DNA from: Neorhizobium petrolearium
GTDB lineage: Bacteria > Pseudomonadota > Alphaproteobacteria > Rhizobiales > Rhizobiaceae
Length of the DNA stretch: 64,000 nucleotides
Assembly: GCF_017873175.1 (NCBI RefSeq)
Contig: NZ_JAGGJW010000003.1
Span: 186,001 to 250,000, forward strand
Direction of reading: 5' to 3'
Part shown: positions 43,770 to 51,476 of the stretch, piece after piece
Position numbering within the stretch: position 1 is the first letter of the stretch
Layout of the letters: every line of letters starts with the position of its first letter
Position numbers and translations under genes: made by a program
Notes under the pieces: model-generated
What the model was told of the DNA's origin: nothing
Seen by the model: only the letters and a program-made list of their open reading frames with translations
Database searches by the model: none

Positions 43770-43802
43770 TCATCCGAATGAATTCAGGATTCATCCGAAT
43801 GA
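43770..43802. promoter_or_regulatory. Twin operators overlapping the phnF start
   Basis: TCATCCGAATGA occurs at 43770-43781 and again at 43791-43802, 21 bases apart (two helical turns). Each is an imperfect palindrome (TCAT-N4-ATGA), the arrangement expected for a dimeric GntR protein. The second copy covers the phnF start codon, pointing to autoregulation of the phn operon. Confidence 0.6.
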
Positions 43803-44578
43803 TTGAGATATCTGAAGCGCCAGCCATCCGCTCCAAATGGGGGCAATGGCAGACAGTCGAAGAACAGATCAGCAGGGACATCGCCTCCGGAACGCTTGGC
43901 CCCGGAGCCCGGTTGCCGACCGAGATCGAGATCATGCATCGGTTCGGCGTCGGGCGACATACCGTTCGGCGCGCGATTGCCGAACTCGCCAGCGCAGGAA
44001 AAGTCCGTGTCGAACAGGGGCGCGGCACTTTCGTGGAAGAGCAGTCCGTCATCCGCTATAACATCGCGCGCCGGACGAGGTTCAGCAAGAACCTCAAGGA
44101 ACAGGGGCGCGTTCCCTCGGGCCAGCCGGTCGAGGAACTGGAAATCCCGGCGCCGCCCATCGTGGCCGCCGCGCTTCGGATACCGGAAAGTGACCCGGTC
44201 TATATGATCGTCCGGCGAGGCTTTGCCGACGATGTCCCGATCACCGTCAGTCGCGCCTATCACCCGGTCAGCCGGTTTCCCAACATGCACATTCGCCGGC
44301 ATGCGGGCGTATCGGTGACCGAAATCTACCGGGACTTCGGCATTCCGGATTACCTGCGCCATCACACCACGATCTTCACCCGCCTCCCGATCACCGAGGA
44401 GGCACGCCTTCTGGCACAGTCGCAGGAACAGCCGGTGCTCGTGGTCCAGAAGGTCGATGTCGACATGCAAGGCTGCCCGATCGGTTATTCGGAAACCGTC
44501 TGGGCGGGAGAGCGTATCCAGTTCGCGATCGATTACGACGAAGAGCCCGGCAACGCCGATGCGGCGGCCGGTGCCTAG
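43799..44578 (+). CDS. phnF: PhnF, GntR/HutC-type regulator of the phosphonate operon
   Basis: About 259 residues. The winged helix-turn-helix (residues 17-85) includes LPTEIEIMHRFGVGRHTVRRAI and the VEQGRGTFV wing; the rest is a UTRA ligand domain (RIPESDPVYMIVRRGF onward). PhnF heads phn operons and is thought to repress them. Starts at 43742 (TTG) and 43778 are also in frame; 43799 best fits homologues. It is followed by phnG after 15 bases with an AAGGA site. The effector of this variant operon is unknown and need not be an ordinary phosphonate. Confidence 0.88.
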   Translation: MIEISEAPAIRSKWGQWQTVEEQISRDIASGTLGPGARLPTEIEIMHRFGVGRHTVRRAIAELASAGKVRVEQGRGTFVEEQSVIRYNIARRTRFSKNLKEQGRVPSGQPVEELEIPAPPIVAAALRIPESDPVYMIVRRGFADDVPITVSRAYHPVSRFPNMHIRRHAGVSVTEIYRDFGIPDYLRHHTTIFTRLPITEEARLLAQSQEQPVLVVQKVDVDMQGCPIGYSETVWAGERIQFAIDYDEEPGNADAAAGA

Positions 44579-44593
44579 GAAGAGTAAGGAAGC

Positions 44594-45052
44594 ATGACTG
44601 ATCTCAAAGACTCAGAGCCGCTCATCGGCTCATACAGCCACGGCGAGACACTGAGCATCATGGCAGCCAGCCGGCCCGCCCGGATAAAGGCCTGCGCGGA
44701 AGCACTTCTGGATGGGCTCGGGGATGTGGACGTGCTCGTCAACCGCACCGGCCTTGCCATGCTGCCGATGGTCGACACGGTCCGCGACACGGCGTTCCAT
44801 CTTGGCGAAGTCCTGCTCGCCGAAGCCCATATCCGCGTGCCCGAGCGAAACGTCGAGGGCTATGGCGCGGTCATCGGCCGCGACCTGGAGCATGCCATGG
44901 CGATCGCCGTCATCGATGCGGCAATCGCGGCGGAGCATTCCGGCGAGCTGGTGCTCGAATTTCTCGACTCCGAAAAGGCCCATCAGGAAGAGGGCGATCG
45001 CGAGCGGCTGAGGAAGGTCGAGGCGACACGCGTGCAGATGGAGACCTTCTGA
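44594..45052 (+). CDS. phnG: PhnG, C-P lyase core complex subunit (divergent)
   Basis: A 152-residue protein that aligns with PhnG through GLAMLPMVDTVRDTAFHLGE and GYGAVIGRDLEHAMAIAVID, where the E. coli protein has the QGRDKQHAERCALID segment. The C-terminus is ATRVQMETF, where classical PhnG has T/SRVDFFTMVRG, so the tail that contacts the partner subunits is altered. In E. coli PhnG, with PhnH, PhnI and PhnL, helps transfer the phosphonate to ATP-derived ribose. Second gene of the operon, two bases before phnH. Confidence 0.85.
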   Translation: MTDLKDSEPLIGSYSHGETLSIMAASRPARIKACAEALLDGLGDVDVLVNRTGLAMLPMVDTVRDTAFHLGEVLLAEAHIRVPERNVEGYGAVIGRDLEHAMAIAVIDAAIAAEHSGELVLEFLDSEKAHQEEGDRERLRKVEATRVQMETF

Positions 45053-45054
45053 CC

Positions 45055-45600
45055 ATGACCTTGTCCATCCTTCCGACCGCCGGGGACATCCGCACCAATG
45101 CGGCTTTCGAAGAGCTGATGTGGGCGCTCGCCCGTCCCGGGCTGGAGCGCCGCCTTCCCACAGCCGGCTTTCGAGCCATAGCCGAAACCCTCATCGATCG
45201 TGAATGTACGTTCCACGCCGCGGATGACGTCGCGCTTTCCGAACTGCTCATGCTGACGGGCGGGAAACCCGCCGCCATCGAGAACACCGACTATGTCTTC
45301 GCGCCGCTCGCAACTGCCGAGGATGTGGCCATGCTCTCGGGGTTGCGCATCGGCACGCTCGCCTATCCAGACGAGGCAGCCACGCTTTTTGCGTCAGCCC
45401 GTTTCGGCGCGGGACAGGCATTGCGTCTAATTGGTCCCGGCATACGCGGATCGCTCACCATCCGGATCGACGGCGTCCATCCGTCCTTCTGGCGGATGCG
45501 CGCCAGTTCCATCCACTATCCGCTCGGATGGGATCTCTACGTCCTGGATGGCGACCGGCTGATCGGCATCCCCCGCTCAACCAAGATCGAGGTGTTGTGA
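45055..45600 (+). CDS. phnH: PhnH, C-P lyase core complex subunit
   Basis: A 181-residue protein with the PhnH pattern: FEELMWALARPGLERRLP near the N-terminus, LRLIGPGIRGS in the middle and the conserved ending HYPLGWDLYVLDGDRLIGIPRSTKIEV. PhnH is a catalytically inactive PLP-transferase-like fold that dimerises in the (PhnGHIJ)2 complex. Slightly shorter than the E. coli protein. The last base of its stop is the first base of the phnI start codon. Confidence 0.9.
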   Translation: MTLSILPTAGDIRTNAAFEELMWALARPGLERRLPTAGFRAIAETLIDRECTFHAADDVALSELLMLTGGKPAAIENTDYVFAPLATAEDVAMLSGLRIGTLAYPDEAATLFASARFGAGQALRLIGPGIRGSLTIRIDGVHPSFWRMRASSIHYPLGWDLYVLDGDRLIGIPRSTKIEVL

Positions 45601-46697
45601 TGGCCTATGTGGCAACGAGAGGCGGCGAACGCGCCATCGAACAATCCGAGAGGTTCTACCGAGGAGATCTCGGCATCATCACCCGCGAGCGGGTGGATGC
45701 CATGCGCGAGGGCCTTCCCTACCTGATCGACAGGCTGATGGGAGAAGCCTCGCTCTACGAACCCGACCTTGCCGCGCTTGCGTTGGCGCAGGCTGGAGGC
45801 GACCTCTACGAGGCGGTGCTCCTGCTGCGGGCCTACCGGACGACCCAGCCGCGGCTTGCCGTTGCAGAACCGGTGACGCAGCCGGATCTCTTCACGGTCC
45901 GGCGCATTTCCGCCGCCTTCAAGGATATTCCCGGCGGACAGATTCTCGGGCCTACGCTCGATTATTCCCACCGCCTGCTGCAGGTCGGCGTGCTGAACGG
46001 CCAGAACTACGAACCGCCGGCGGTCGAGCCCGCGAAGGAACCCGCACCGGCGACCCAGCCCTCGCTCGCTGCCTGGCAGAAGGCGCAGGGACTTATCCCC
46101 GACCATCCGGCTCAAACCGTGCCGCCGGAGGACATTCCGGATGTTACCCGCGAACCGCTGCTTTTCCCGACAAGCCGCGCCCACAAGCTGCAGAGCCTGG
46201 CGCGCGCAGACACGGGCGGGACTTTGGCGCTCGGTTATTCGACGATGCGGGGCTACGGCTCGGTTCACCCGACTGTCAACGAACTGCGGCTTGCCGAAGC
46301 ACCGGTGCGCATGCGCCATCCACGCGGAACCATCTTCAGCGCCGGCCGCGTCCGCATCAGCCAGACGGAGGTGATCTCCAAGGCGAGGGAACTGGAGCTC
46401 GGTTTTGCGGCTACCTTCGGCTGGAACGAGGTGAAGGTGATCGCCGCCGCGACGCTCGATCTTGCTTCGAACCAGCCGAACCCGCATCCGGCGTCGAACG
46501 AGGAATTCGTGCTCTATCATACGGAGCCGGTCGAAGGTTCCGGTTTCTGCATCCACTTCAAGCTGCCGCATTACGTGACGTTCCAGTCGAGCCTCGACGC
46601 CTTGCGCCGGGTCAAAACGGACCAGCAGGAAGCCGCCATCGCAAAGGCAAAGCCCGAGACGGAAATGCAACCAGAGGAAGACGAGGTTTTGCTGTGA
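45600..46697 (+). CDS. phnI: PhnI, nucleosidase/transferase subunit of the C-P lyase core
   Basis: A 365-residue PhnI. The signature YVATRGGERAIEQSE opens it; LRAYRTTQPRLAVAEPV, KDIPGGQILGPTLDYSHRLL and ALGYSTMRGYG follow. The two zinc-site histidines near the C-terminus are kept in HFKLPHYVTF (residues 319 and 324, the E. coli H328/H333 pair). PhnI cleaves or exchanges the adenine of ATP in phosphonate activation. A proline/alanine/glutamate-rich insert lies at about residues 142-160. Overlaps phnJ as GTGA. Confidence 0.9.
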   Translation: MAYVATRGGERAIEQSERFYRGDLGIITRERVDAMREGLPYLIDRLMGEASLYEPDLAALALAQAGGDLYEAVLLLRAYRTTQPRLAVAEPVTQPDLFTVRRISAAFKDIPGGQILGPTLDYSHRLLQVGVLNGQNYEPPAVEPAKEPAPATQPSLAAWQKAQGLIPDHPAQTVPPEDIPDVTREPLLFPTSRAHKLQSLARADTGGTLALGYSTMRGYGSVHPTVNELRLAEAPVRMRHPRGTIFSAGRVRISQTEVISKARELELGFAATFGWNEVKVIAAATLDLASNQPNPHPASNEEFVLYHTEPVEGSGFCIHFKLPHYVTFQSSLDALRRVKTDQQEAAIAKAKPETEMQPEEDEVLL

Positions 46698-47605
46698 AAA
46701 TCAATGAACTGACCAAGCCATGGTCGGCCTTCAACTATGGCTTTCTCGATGAATCGGCCAAGCGCGAAATTCGCCGACGCACGCTCAAGGCTGTTGCCAT
46801 TCCCGGTTACCAGGTGCCCTATGCAAGCCGCGACGTTCCGATTGCCCGCGGCTGGGGTACCGGCGGGCTGCAGGTAACGCTCACGCTTCTCAAACCGGAC
46901 TCGGTGGTGAAAGTGATCGACCAGGGGGCGGACGATTCGGTCAATGCCAGCAGCATCCGCAAGTTCCTCGCCAAGGTCGGCGGCGCCACCGAGACGAGTG
47001 ATACGACCGAGGCGACGATCATCCAGTCCCGCCACCGCATTCCGGAGGAAAAGCTCCGCGAGGATCAGATTCTCGTGCTGCAGGTTCCCAATCCGGAGCC
47101 GCTGCGCCCGGTCCAGCCTGACATGTCGATCGCCCGCGAAATGCATGGTGATGCCGACTATGGCCAGCTCTGGCTGATCCTTTATGAGCAACTCGTCAGA
47201 TCGGGGCGGATCATGCAGGGATCGAGCTATCCCAGCATGGTCAACGGCCGCCATGTCATGACCCCGTCGCCGATCCCGCGCTGGGACGTGCCCAAGCTTA
47301 ACCAGGCGGACCACCTGACGATCCTTTCGGCGGGGCGGGAAAAGCGCATCTTCGCGGTGCCGCCCCATACCAGCGTCGAACCGCTCGTTTTCGACGACGT
47401 GCCCTATCGCGTCGAGGATCACCAGGACAAGACCTGCTACCGCAGCGGGGTCGAAGGCTTCTTCATGAACGAGCTGCCGCAGGACGACGGCTCGTCGCTC
47501 TATGAGCTCTCCGACAGTCATTTCGGCATCAAGAGCATCCGCAAGGCGGAAGGCGAACCGGTGACGCTCGGCGAAACCTGGTACAAGAACGGAAGGATGG
47601 AATGA
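46694..47605 (+). CDS. phnJ: PhnJ homologue lacking three of the four catalytic/cluster cysteines
   Basis: A 303-residue protein, similar to PhnJ from end to end: FLDESAKREIRRRTLKAVAI, IPGYQVP (with the Gly-38 that equals E. coli Gly-32), GWGTGGLQVT, KVIDQGADDS, SRHRIPEEK (His-114, zinc site) and AGREKRIFAVPPHT. In E. coli PhnJ, C241, C244 and C266 bind the [4Fe-4S] cluster and C272 forms the thiyl radical. Here the matching residues are C248, S251, L272 and G278, and C248 is the only cysteine in the protein. The gene is intact and in frame, GTG start, overlapping phnI and phnK. It cannot be a standard radical-SAM C-P lyase; a different reaction or a structural role is likely. Confidence 0.9.
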   Translation: MKINELTKPWSAFNYGFLDESAKREIRRRTLKAVAIPGYQVPYASRDVPIARGWGTGGLQVTLTLLKPDSVVKVIDQGADDSVNASSIRKFLAKVGGATETSDTTEATIIQSRHRIPEEKLREDQILVLQVPNPEPLRPVQPDMSIAREMHGDADYGQLWLILYEQLVRSGRIMQGSSYPSMVNGRHVMTPSPIPRWDVPKLNQADHLTILSAGREKRIFAVPPHTSVEPLVFDDVPYRVEDHQDKTCYRSGVEGFFMNELPQDDGSSLYELSDSHFGIKSIRKAEGEPVTLGETWYKNGRME

Positions 47606-48435
47606 TGGCCGACGCATTCTTCGATGGCCGCACGCCGGCCATCCGGCACCGGCCTCCGCGACTGATGACGGCAGCGCCCATCCTGACGATGGGCGGCATC
47701 AGCCGTACTTACGGCGACGTGCAGGCGCTTCGAAGCGTCGATGTGATCGTCTATCCAGGGGAAGTGCTCGGCATCGTCGGAGAATCCGGCTCCGGCAAGT
47801 CCACGCTGCTGAGGATGATGAACCTCGAGGATACGCCCGATGCCGGCACCTATCACCTGGCGCTTCCCGGGCGGGTAGACGACAATCTCTTTACGCTCGA
47901 CCGCTTCCAGCGGAGGATGCTCAGAGCGCACCATATCGGCATCGTCTACCAGAACCCGCATCTTGGCCTGCTGATGAAACACAGCAGCAGCGGCAATGTC
48001 GCCGAGCGATTGCTGATCGCCGGCGAACGCAACTTCGCTGCCTTACGCCAGCGCGCCAGGGAAGCGCTCGACGCCTCCGAATTTCCGCTGACGCGCATGG
48101 ACGCGCGGCCTTCCGAACTGTCGGGCGGAATGCAGCAGCGCGTCCAGCTCGCCAAGGCGATCGCGCTCGAACCGGCATTGCTTCTGCTCGACGAGCCGAC
48201 GACAGGTCTTGACGTCAGCGTCCAGGCCCTCGTCCTCGACACGCTGAAGACGTTGCAGCGCGACCGCAACATCACCATGGTACTCGTCTCGCATGATCTC
48301 GGCGTCATACGCACGATGGCAGACCGGGTTATGGTGATGCGGAGCGGCGAGGTCGTGGAGCAGGGGCTCGCCGACCAGATATTCCAGGACCCACAGCATG
48401 CATACACCCAGCAGCTCGTGCATGCGAAACTCTGA
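47602..48435 (+). CDS. phnK: PhnK, ABC-type ATPase associated with the C-P lyase core
   Basis: A 277-residue ATPase: Walker A GESGSGKST, Q-loop VYQNPHLGLL, signature LSGGMQQRVQLAKAI, Walker B LLLLDEPTTGLDVS, then the DppF-like tail DPQHAYTQQLVHAKL. An extra N-terminal stretch of about 25 residues (residues 1-25) precedes the PhnK start. In E. coli PhnK binds the conserved surface of the PhnGHIJ core and its ATPase cycle opens the complex. It overlaps phnJ by four bases. Confidence 0.9.
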   Translation: MMADAFFDGRTPAIRHRPPRLMTAAPILTMGGISRTYGDVQALRSVDVIVYPGEVLGIVGESGSGKSTLLRMMNLEDTPDAGTYHLALPGRVDDNLFTLDRFQRRMLRAHHIGIVYQNPHLGLLMKHSSSGNVAERLLIAGERNFAALRQRAREALDASEFPLTRMDARPSELSGGMQQRVQLAKAIALEPALLLLDEPTTGLDVSVQALVLDTLKTLQRDRNITMVLVSHDLGVIRTMADRVMVMRSGEVVEQGLADQIFQDPQHAYTQQLVHAKL

Positions 48436-48450
48436 CGTGAAGAGGCGAAC

Positions 48451-49200
48451 GTGAACATTCACACATCCGCGACGCCGTCACCTGCGCCGGTGCTGCGCGT
48501 CGAAGGCCTTTCGAAACAGTTCGAAATGCATCATCTGAAGCGTACCCTGTTTGCCTTCGAAAACATCGGCTTCGAGCTGAACGAGGGCGAGTTCATCCTG
48601 TTGAAGGGGGAAAACGGCGCGGGCAAATCCACCCTTCTGCGGACCCTCTATCGATCTTACCTGCCGCGCGCGGGGCATGCCTATTATCACACGCGGGAAG
48701 GCGTCATCGACCTCGCGGCCGCCGCCGATGTCGACATCGCCCTACTGCGCCGGCGGGAGATCGGTTTTGTCACGCAGTTCCTCAACGCACGTCCGCGCGT
48801 GGCCGCGGACGAGATCGTCGCCGAGCCCCTCAGGCTTGCCGGCACGCCGCGCGCCAAGGCCCTGTCGGAAGCCCGCCGCTGGCTTGCCGCCTTCGGTGTC
48901 AAGCCGCAGCTCTGGCCAGCCTATCCCTCGACATTTTCGGGAGGAGAACAGCAGAAAGTCAACCTTGCGCGCGCGCTCATCCTGCCGCAGCGCCTTCTGC
49001 TGCTCGACGAGCCGACGGCCTCGCTCGACCGCTCGGCGCGCCGGGCGCTGGTCGGGCGCCTGGCCGAACTCAAGGCCTCCGGTGTTGCAATGATCGGGGT
49101 CTTCCATCATCCCGAAGACGTAGCCGGTCTGATCGACCGGGAAATTCAACTGGAAACAATCAGGATTGCAGATGGGGCAGAAGAGGATGTGGCTGAGTGA
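48451..49200 (+). CDS. phnL: PhnL, ABC-type ATPase associated with the C-P lyase core
   Basis: A 249-residue ATPase with a GTG start. The Walker A is GENGAGKST where classical PhnL usually has GHSGSGKST. LYRSYLPRAG, IGFVTQFLNARPRV, STFSGGEQQKVNLARAL and LLLLDEPTASLDRS identify it as PhnL. It acts with PhnK on the core complex. It overlaps the start of phnM, so the whole phnG-M series is translationally linked. Confidence 0.9.
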   Translation: MNIHTSATPSPAPVLRVEGLSKQFEMHHLKRTLFAFENIGFELNEGEFILLKGENGAGKSTLLRTLYRSYLPRAGHAYYHTREGVIDLAAAADVDIALLRRREIGFVTQFLNARPRVAADEIVAEPLRLAGTPRAKALSEARRWLAAFGVKPQLWPAYPSTFSGGEQQKVNLARALILPQRLLLLDEPTASLDRSARRALVGRLAELKASGVAMIGVFHHPEDVAGLIDREIQLETIRIADGAEEDVAE

Positions 49201-50356
49201 TTTCGAGATCGTCCTGCGCGATCGGGTGATAGAATGCGGGGCTGTCAGGATCGAAGACGGGCTGATCGCCGAGATCCGCGATACGCCCGTAGCGGATGCG
49301 GATATCAGTGGCGATGGCCGGCTCCTCCTGCCCGGTTTCGTCGACATGCATGGCGACATGATCGAGAAGGAGATCGAGCCCCGCGCCAACGTGCGCATGC
49401 CGCTCGAACTCGGCATCTACGATCTCGACAAGAAACTCGCGGCCAACGGTGTCACCACCGCCTATGCGGCACTCGCCTTCACGCCGGCTACCTATGGCCA
49501 TGTCCGCTCCGTCGAGCATACGACCATGATGATCGAGACGTTGGGGAAAATGCGCGACGAACTCCTCGTCGACCATCGGGTCCATGCCCGTTTCGAGATC
49601 ACTTTCCCATCCGCGGTGGAAGTCGCCGAAAAGCTGATGGCGGCCGGCGCGCTCGGCCTGATCTCGCTGATGGATCACACGCCGGGACAAGGCCAATATC
49701 GCGATCTCGAAATCCACACCCGCAACATGGCGAAGGCGAGGAAGATCGACTACGCGGCCGCCGTCGAGATGGTGAAGGAGCGAATGGCCCAGCGCGAGGC
49801 CCATGGCGATGCAACGCATGTCGTCACGGGACTGGCGGAACTGGCCAGGGAGAAGGGCGTCTCGATTGCCTCGCACGACGACGACACGCTCGAAAAAGTA
49901 TCGCTGATGCACGGCCTCGGGGTGGCGATCAGCGAATTTCCGATCACGCTCGAAGTGGCCGCCGAAGCCCGTCGCCTCGGCCTTGCGACCGCCATGGGCG
50001 CACCAAACGCGCTGCGCGGCCTTTCTTATTCCGGAAATCTCTCGGCGCGCGAGGCCTTTGCGGCCGGCGTGCTCGATATTCTCGCCAGCGATTATCACCC
50101 CTCCGCGATCCTGCCCGCCGTGCTGGCGCTTGCGGAGATCGGCGACGGCGGATTGCCGGCTGCCGTGGCGCTCGCCAGCGCGAATCCGGCGGCGGCCCTC
50201 GGACTGTCGGATCGCGGCCGTATCGAAGAAGGGTTGCGCGCCGATCTCGTCATCGCGGAAAGAGGCAGGATGCCGAGGTTGCGCGTCACCATCCGAGCGG
50301 GGCAGGAGGTCTGGTCGGATGGGGCCGTTGGCAATCGTCGCAGAGTGGCTGCATGA
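49172..50356 (+). CDS. phnM: PhnM-like metallohydrolase (triphosphate diphosphatase family)
   Basis: A protein of about 394 residues in the amidohydrolase superfamily. LISLMDHTPGQGQYRD, ASHDDDTLEKV, MGAPNALRGLSYSGNL and ILASDYHPS match PhnM, which releases pyrophosphate from ribose-1-phosphonate-5-triphosphate. The first metal motif is MHGDMIEKEIEPR, where E. coli PhnM has LHTDNLDK, another sign that this operon is a variant. Starts at 49172 or 49187 are both possible; 49172 follows CAGGA. A GC-rich hairpin follows at 50366-50391. Confidence 0.87.
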   Translation: MGQKRMWLSDFEIVLRDRVIECGAVRIEDGLIAEIRDTPVADADISGDGRLLLPGFVDMHGDMIEKEIEPRANVRMPLELGIYDLDKKLAANGVTTAYAALAFTPATYGHVRSVEHTTMMIETLGKMRDELLVDHRVHARFEITFPSAVEVAEKLMAAGALGLISLMDHTPGQGQYRDLEIHTRNMAKARKIDYAAAVEMVKERMAQREAHGDATHVVTGLAELAREKGVSIASHDDDTLEKVSLMHGLGVAISEFPITLEVAAEARRLGLATAMGAPNALRGLSYSGNLSAREAFAAGVLDILASDYHPSAILPAVLALAEIGDGGLPAAVALASANPAAALGLSDRGRIEEGLRADLVIAERGRMPRLRVTIRAGQEVWSDGAVGNRRRVAA

Positions 50357-50365
50357 AAAGCATCT

Positions 50366-50391
50366 CAGGCCGGCCCCAAAGGCCCGGCCTG
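50366..50391. terminator. Hairpin after phnM
   Basis: CAGGCCGG (50366-50373) pairs with CCGGCCTG (50384-50391), ten bases after the phnM stop. No T-run follows, so it may be a weak terminator or processing hairpin between phnFGHIJKLM and phnCDE1E2. Confidence 0.5.
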
Positions 50392-50460
50392 CGCACGACA
50401 GGCGGTTATTTATTCCAATAATTAGAGCAATCATTTGAAAGTTTCGAACGTTTACGGCCG

Positions 50461-50518
50461 TTTTAGGAATAAATTTTTGAATTTTCCTAAAATATAATAA
50501 TTCTGTCATGCACGACAG
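50461..50518. promoter_or_regulatory. AT-rich palindromes upstream of phnC
   Basis: TTTTAGGAA (50461-50469) pairs with TTCCTAAAA (50484-50492), and CTGTC (50503-50507) with GACAG (50514-50518). This AT-rich stretch sits in GC-rich DNA about 80-140 bases ahead of phnC and probably holds the promoter of the phnCDE1E2 unit. CTGTC is half of a PHO box, but the second copy is inverted, so I do not call a PhoB site. Confidence 0.4.
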
Positions 50519-50599
50519 CTAAGAAATACTTCCAGCAAGCAGGCGTTAACGTCCCTTCGATGGGAGACCAAATCCATATTGTCTTTTTGGGTGGGATAG

Positions 50600-51424
50600 A
50601 TGCTGGAACTATACTCGCTGAAGAAATCCTTTGGGCAGGTGGATGCTGTCGATGATGTGACGGTGACCATCGATGCCGGCCAGATGGTCGGCATCATCGG
50701 AAGAAGCGGTGCGGGCAAATCGACGCTGCTACGGCTGGTCAACCGGCTGGTCGAGCCTTCGAACGGAAAAATCCTTTTCAATGGGCGAGATATTACCAAA
50801 ATGAAGGGGCGCGACCTGCGTTTGTGGCGTGCGTCATGTGCCATGATCTTCCAGCAGTTCAATCTCGTGGAGAGGATGGATGTCCTCACCAATGTCCTGA
50901 TCGGCCGCGTCGCGCATCAAGGTTTTCTGCCAACGATAGCGCGGCACTTTAGCGAAGCGGAGAGGGCCATGGCCGTCCACTCGCTCGATCGTCTCGGCCT
51001 TTTGCCGCAGGCCTTGCAGAAGGCGGGGACGCTGTCCGGCGGGCAGCAGCAACGGGTAGCCATCGCCAAAGCCCTGGTTCAACGTCCCGAAATCATGCTT
51101 GCCGACGAGCCGATTGCGTCGCTCGATCCGGCGAACGCGACCCGCGTCATGGAAGCCCTGCGGAAGATCAACCGGGAGGACGGGATCACGGTTCTTGTCA
51201 ATCTCCACACGCTTGATACGGCGCGGGCCTATTGCGACAGGATCGTCGCCATGCGCGCCGGCCGCATCGTCTTCGAAGGCCTGCCCAACGAACTGACACG
51301 CGACCGATTGAACTCGATCTATGGCGTGGGCGACGATGCAGATTTCGAAATCGATGAATCCGTGACATCAACAGCCATCGCTCCTCCGGCAGGCTCTCAA
51401 GCCAGGCAGACGACAATGGCCTGA
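50600..51424 (+). CDS. phnC: PhnC, phosphonate ABC importer ATPase
   Basis: A 274-residue ATPase with Walker A GRSGAGKST, Q-loop IFQQFNLVERMDVLTNVL, signature LSGGQQQRVAIAKAL and Walker B IMLADEPIASLDP, typical of PhnC. The last 30 residues form a polar tail not usual for the family. It pairs with two PhnE permeases and the PhnD binding protein encoded next. Separated by 243 bases from phnM, it may have its own promoter. Confidence 0.92.
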   Translation: MLELYSLKKSFGQVDAVDDVTVTIDAGQMVGIIGRSGAGKSTLLRLVNRLVEPSNGKILFNGRDITKMKGRDLRLWRASCAMIFQQFNLVERMDVLTNVLIGRVAHQGFLPTIARHFSEAERAMAVHSLDRLGLLPQALQKAGTLSGGQQQRVAIAKALVQRPEIMLADEPIASLDPANATRVMEALRKINREDGITVLVNLHTLDTARAYCDRIVAMRAGRIVFEGLPNELTRDRLNSIYGVGDDADFEIDESVTSTAIAPPAGSQARQTTMA

Positions 51425-51433
51425 CGCCAAACC

Positions 51434-51451
51434 CCCGGCAATAGCGCCGGG
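51434..51451. repeat. Short hairpin between phnC and phnD
   Basis: CCCGGC (51434-51439) and GCCGGG (51446-51451) pair over a six-base loop in the 52-base phnC-phnD gap. It may protect or process the phnD message. Confidence 0.45.
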
Positions 51452-51476
51452 TACAATCAATCCCTGGAGAAACATA

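Noticed and set aside
47430..47605. A frameshift that might have removed the PhnJ cysteines
   Set aside because: Reading the other frames gives early stops and no cysteine motif, while the current frame still aligns to PhnJ on both sides of each lost cysteine.
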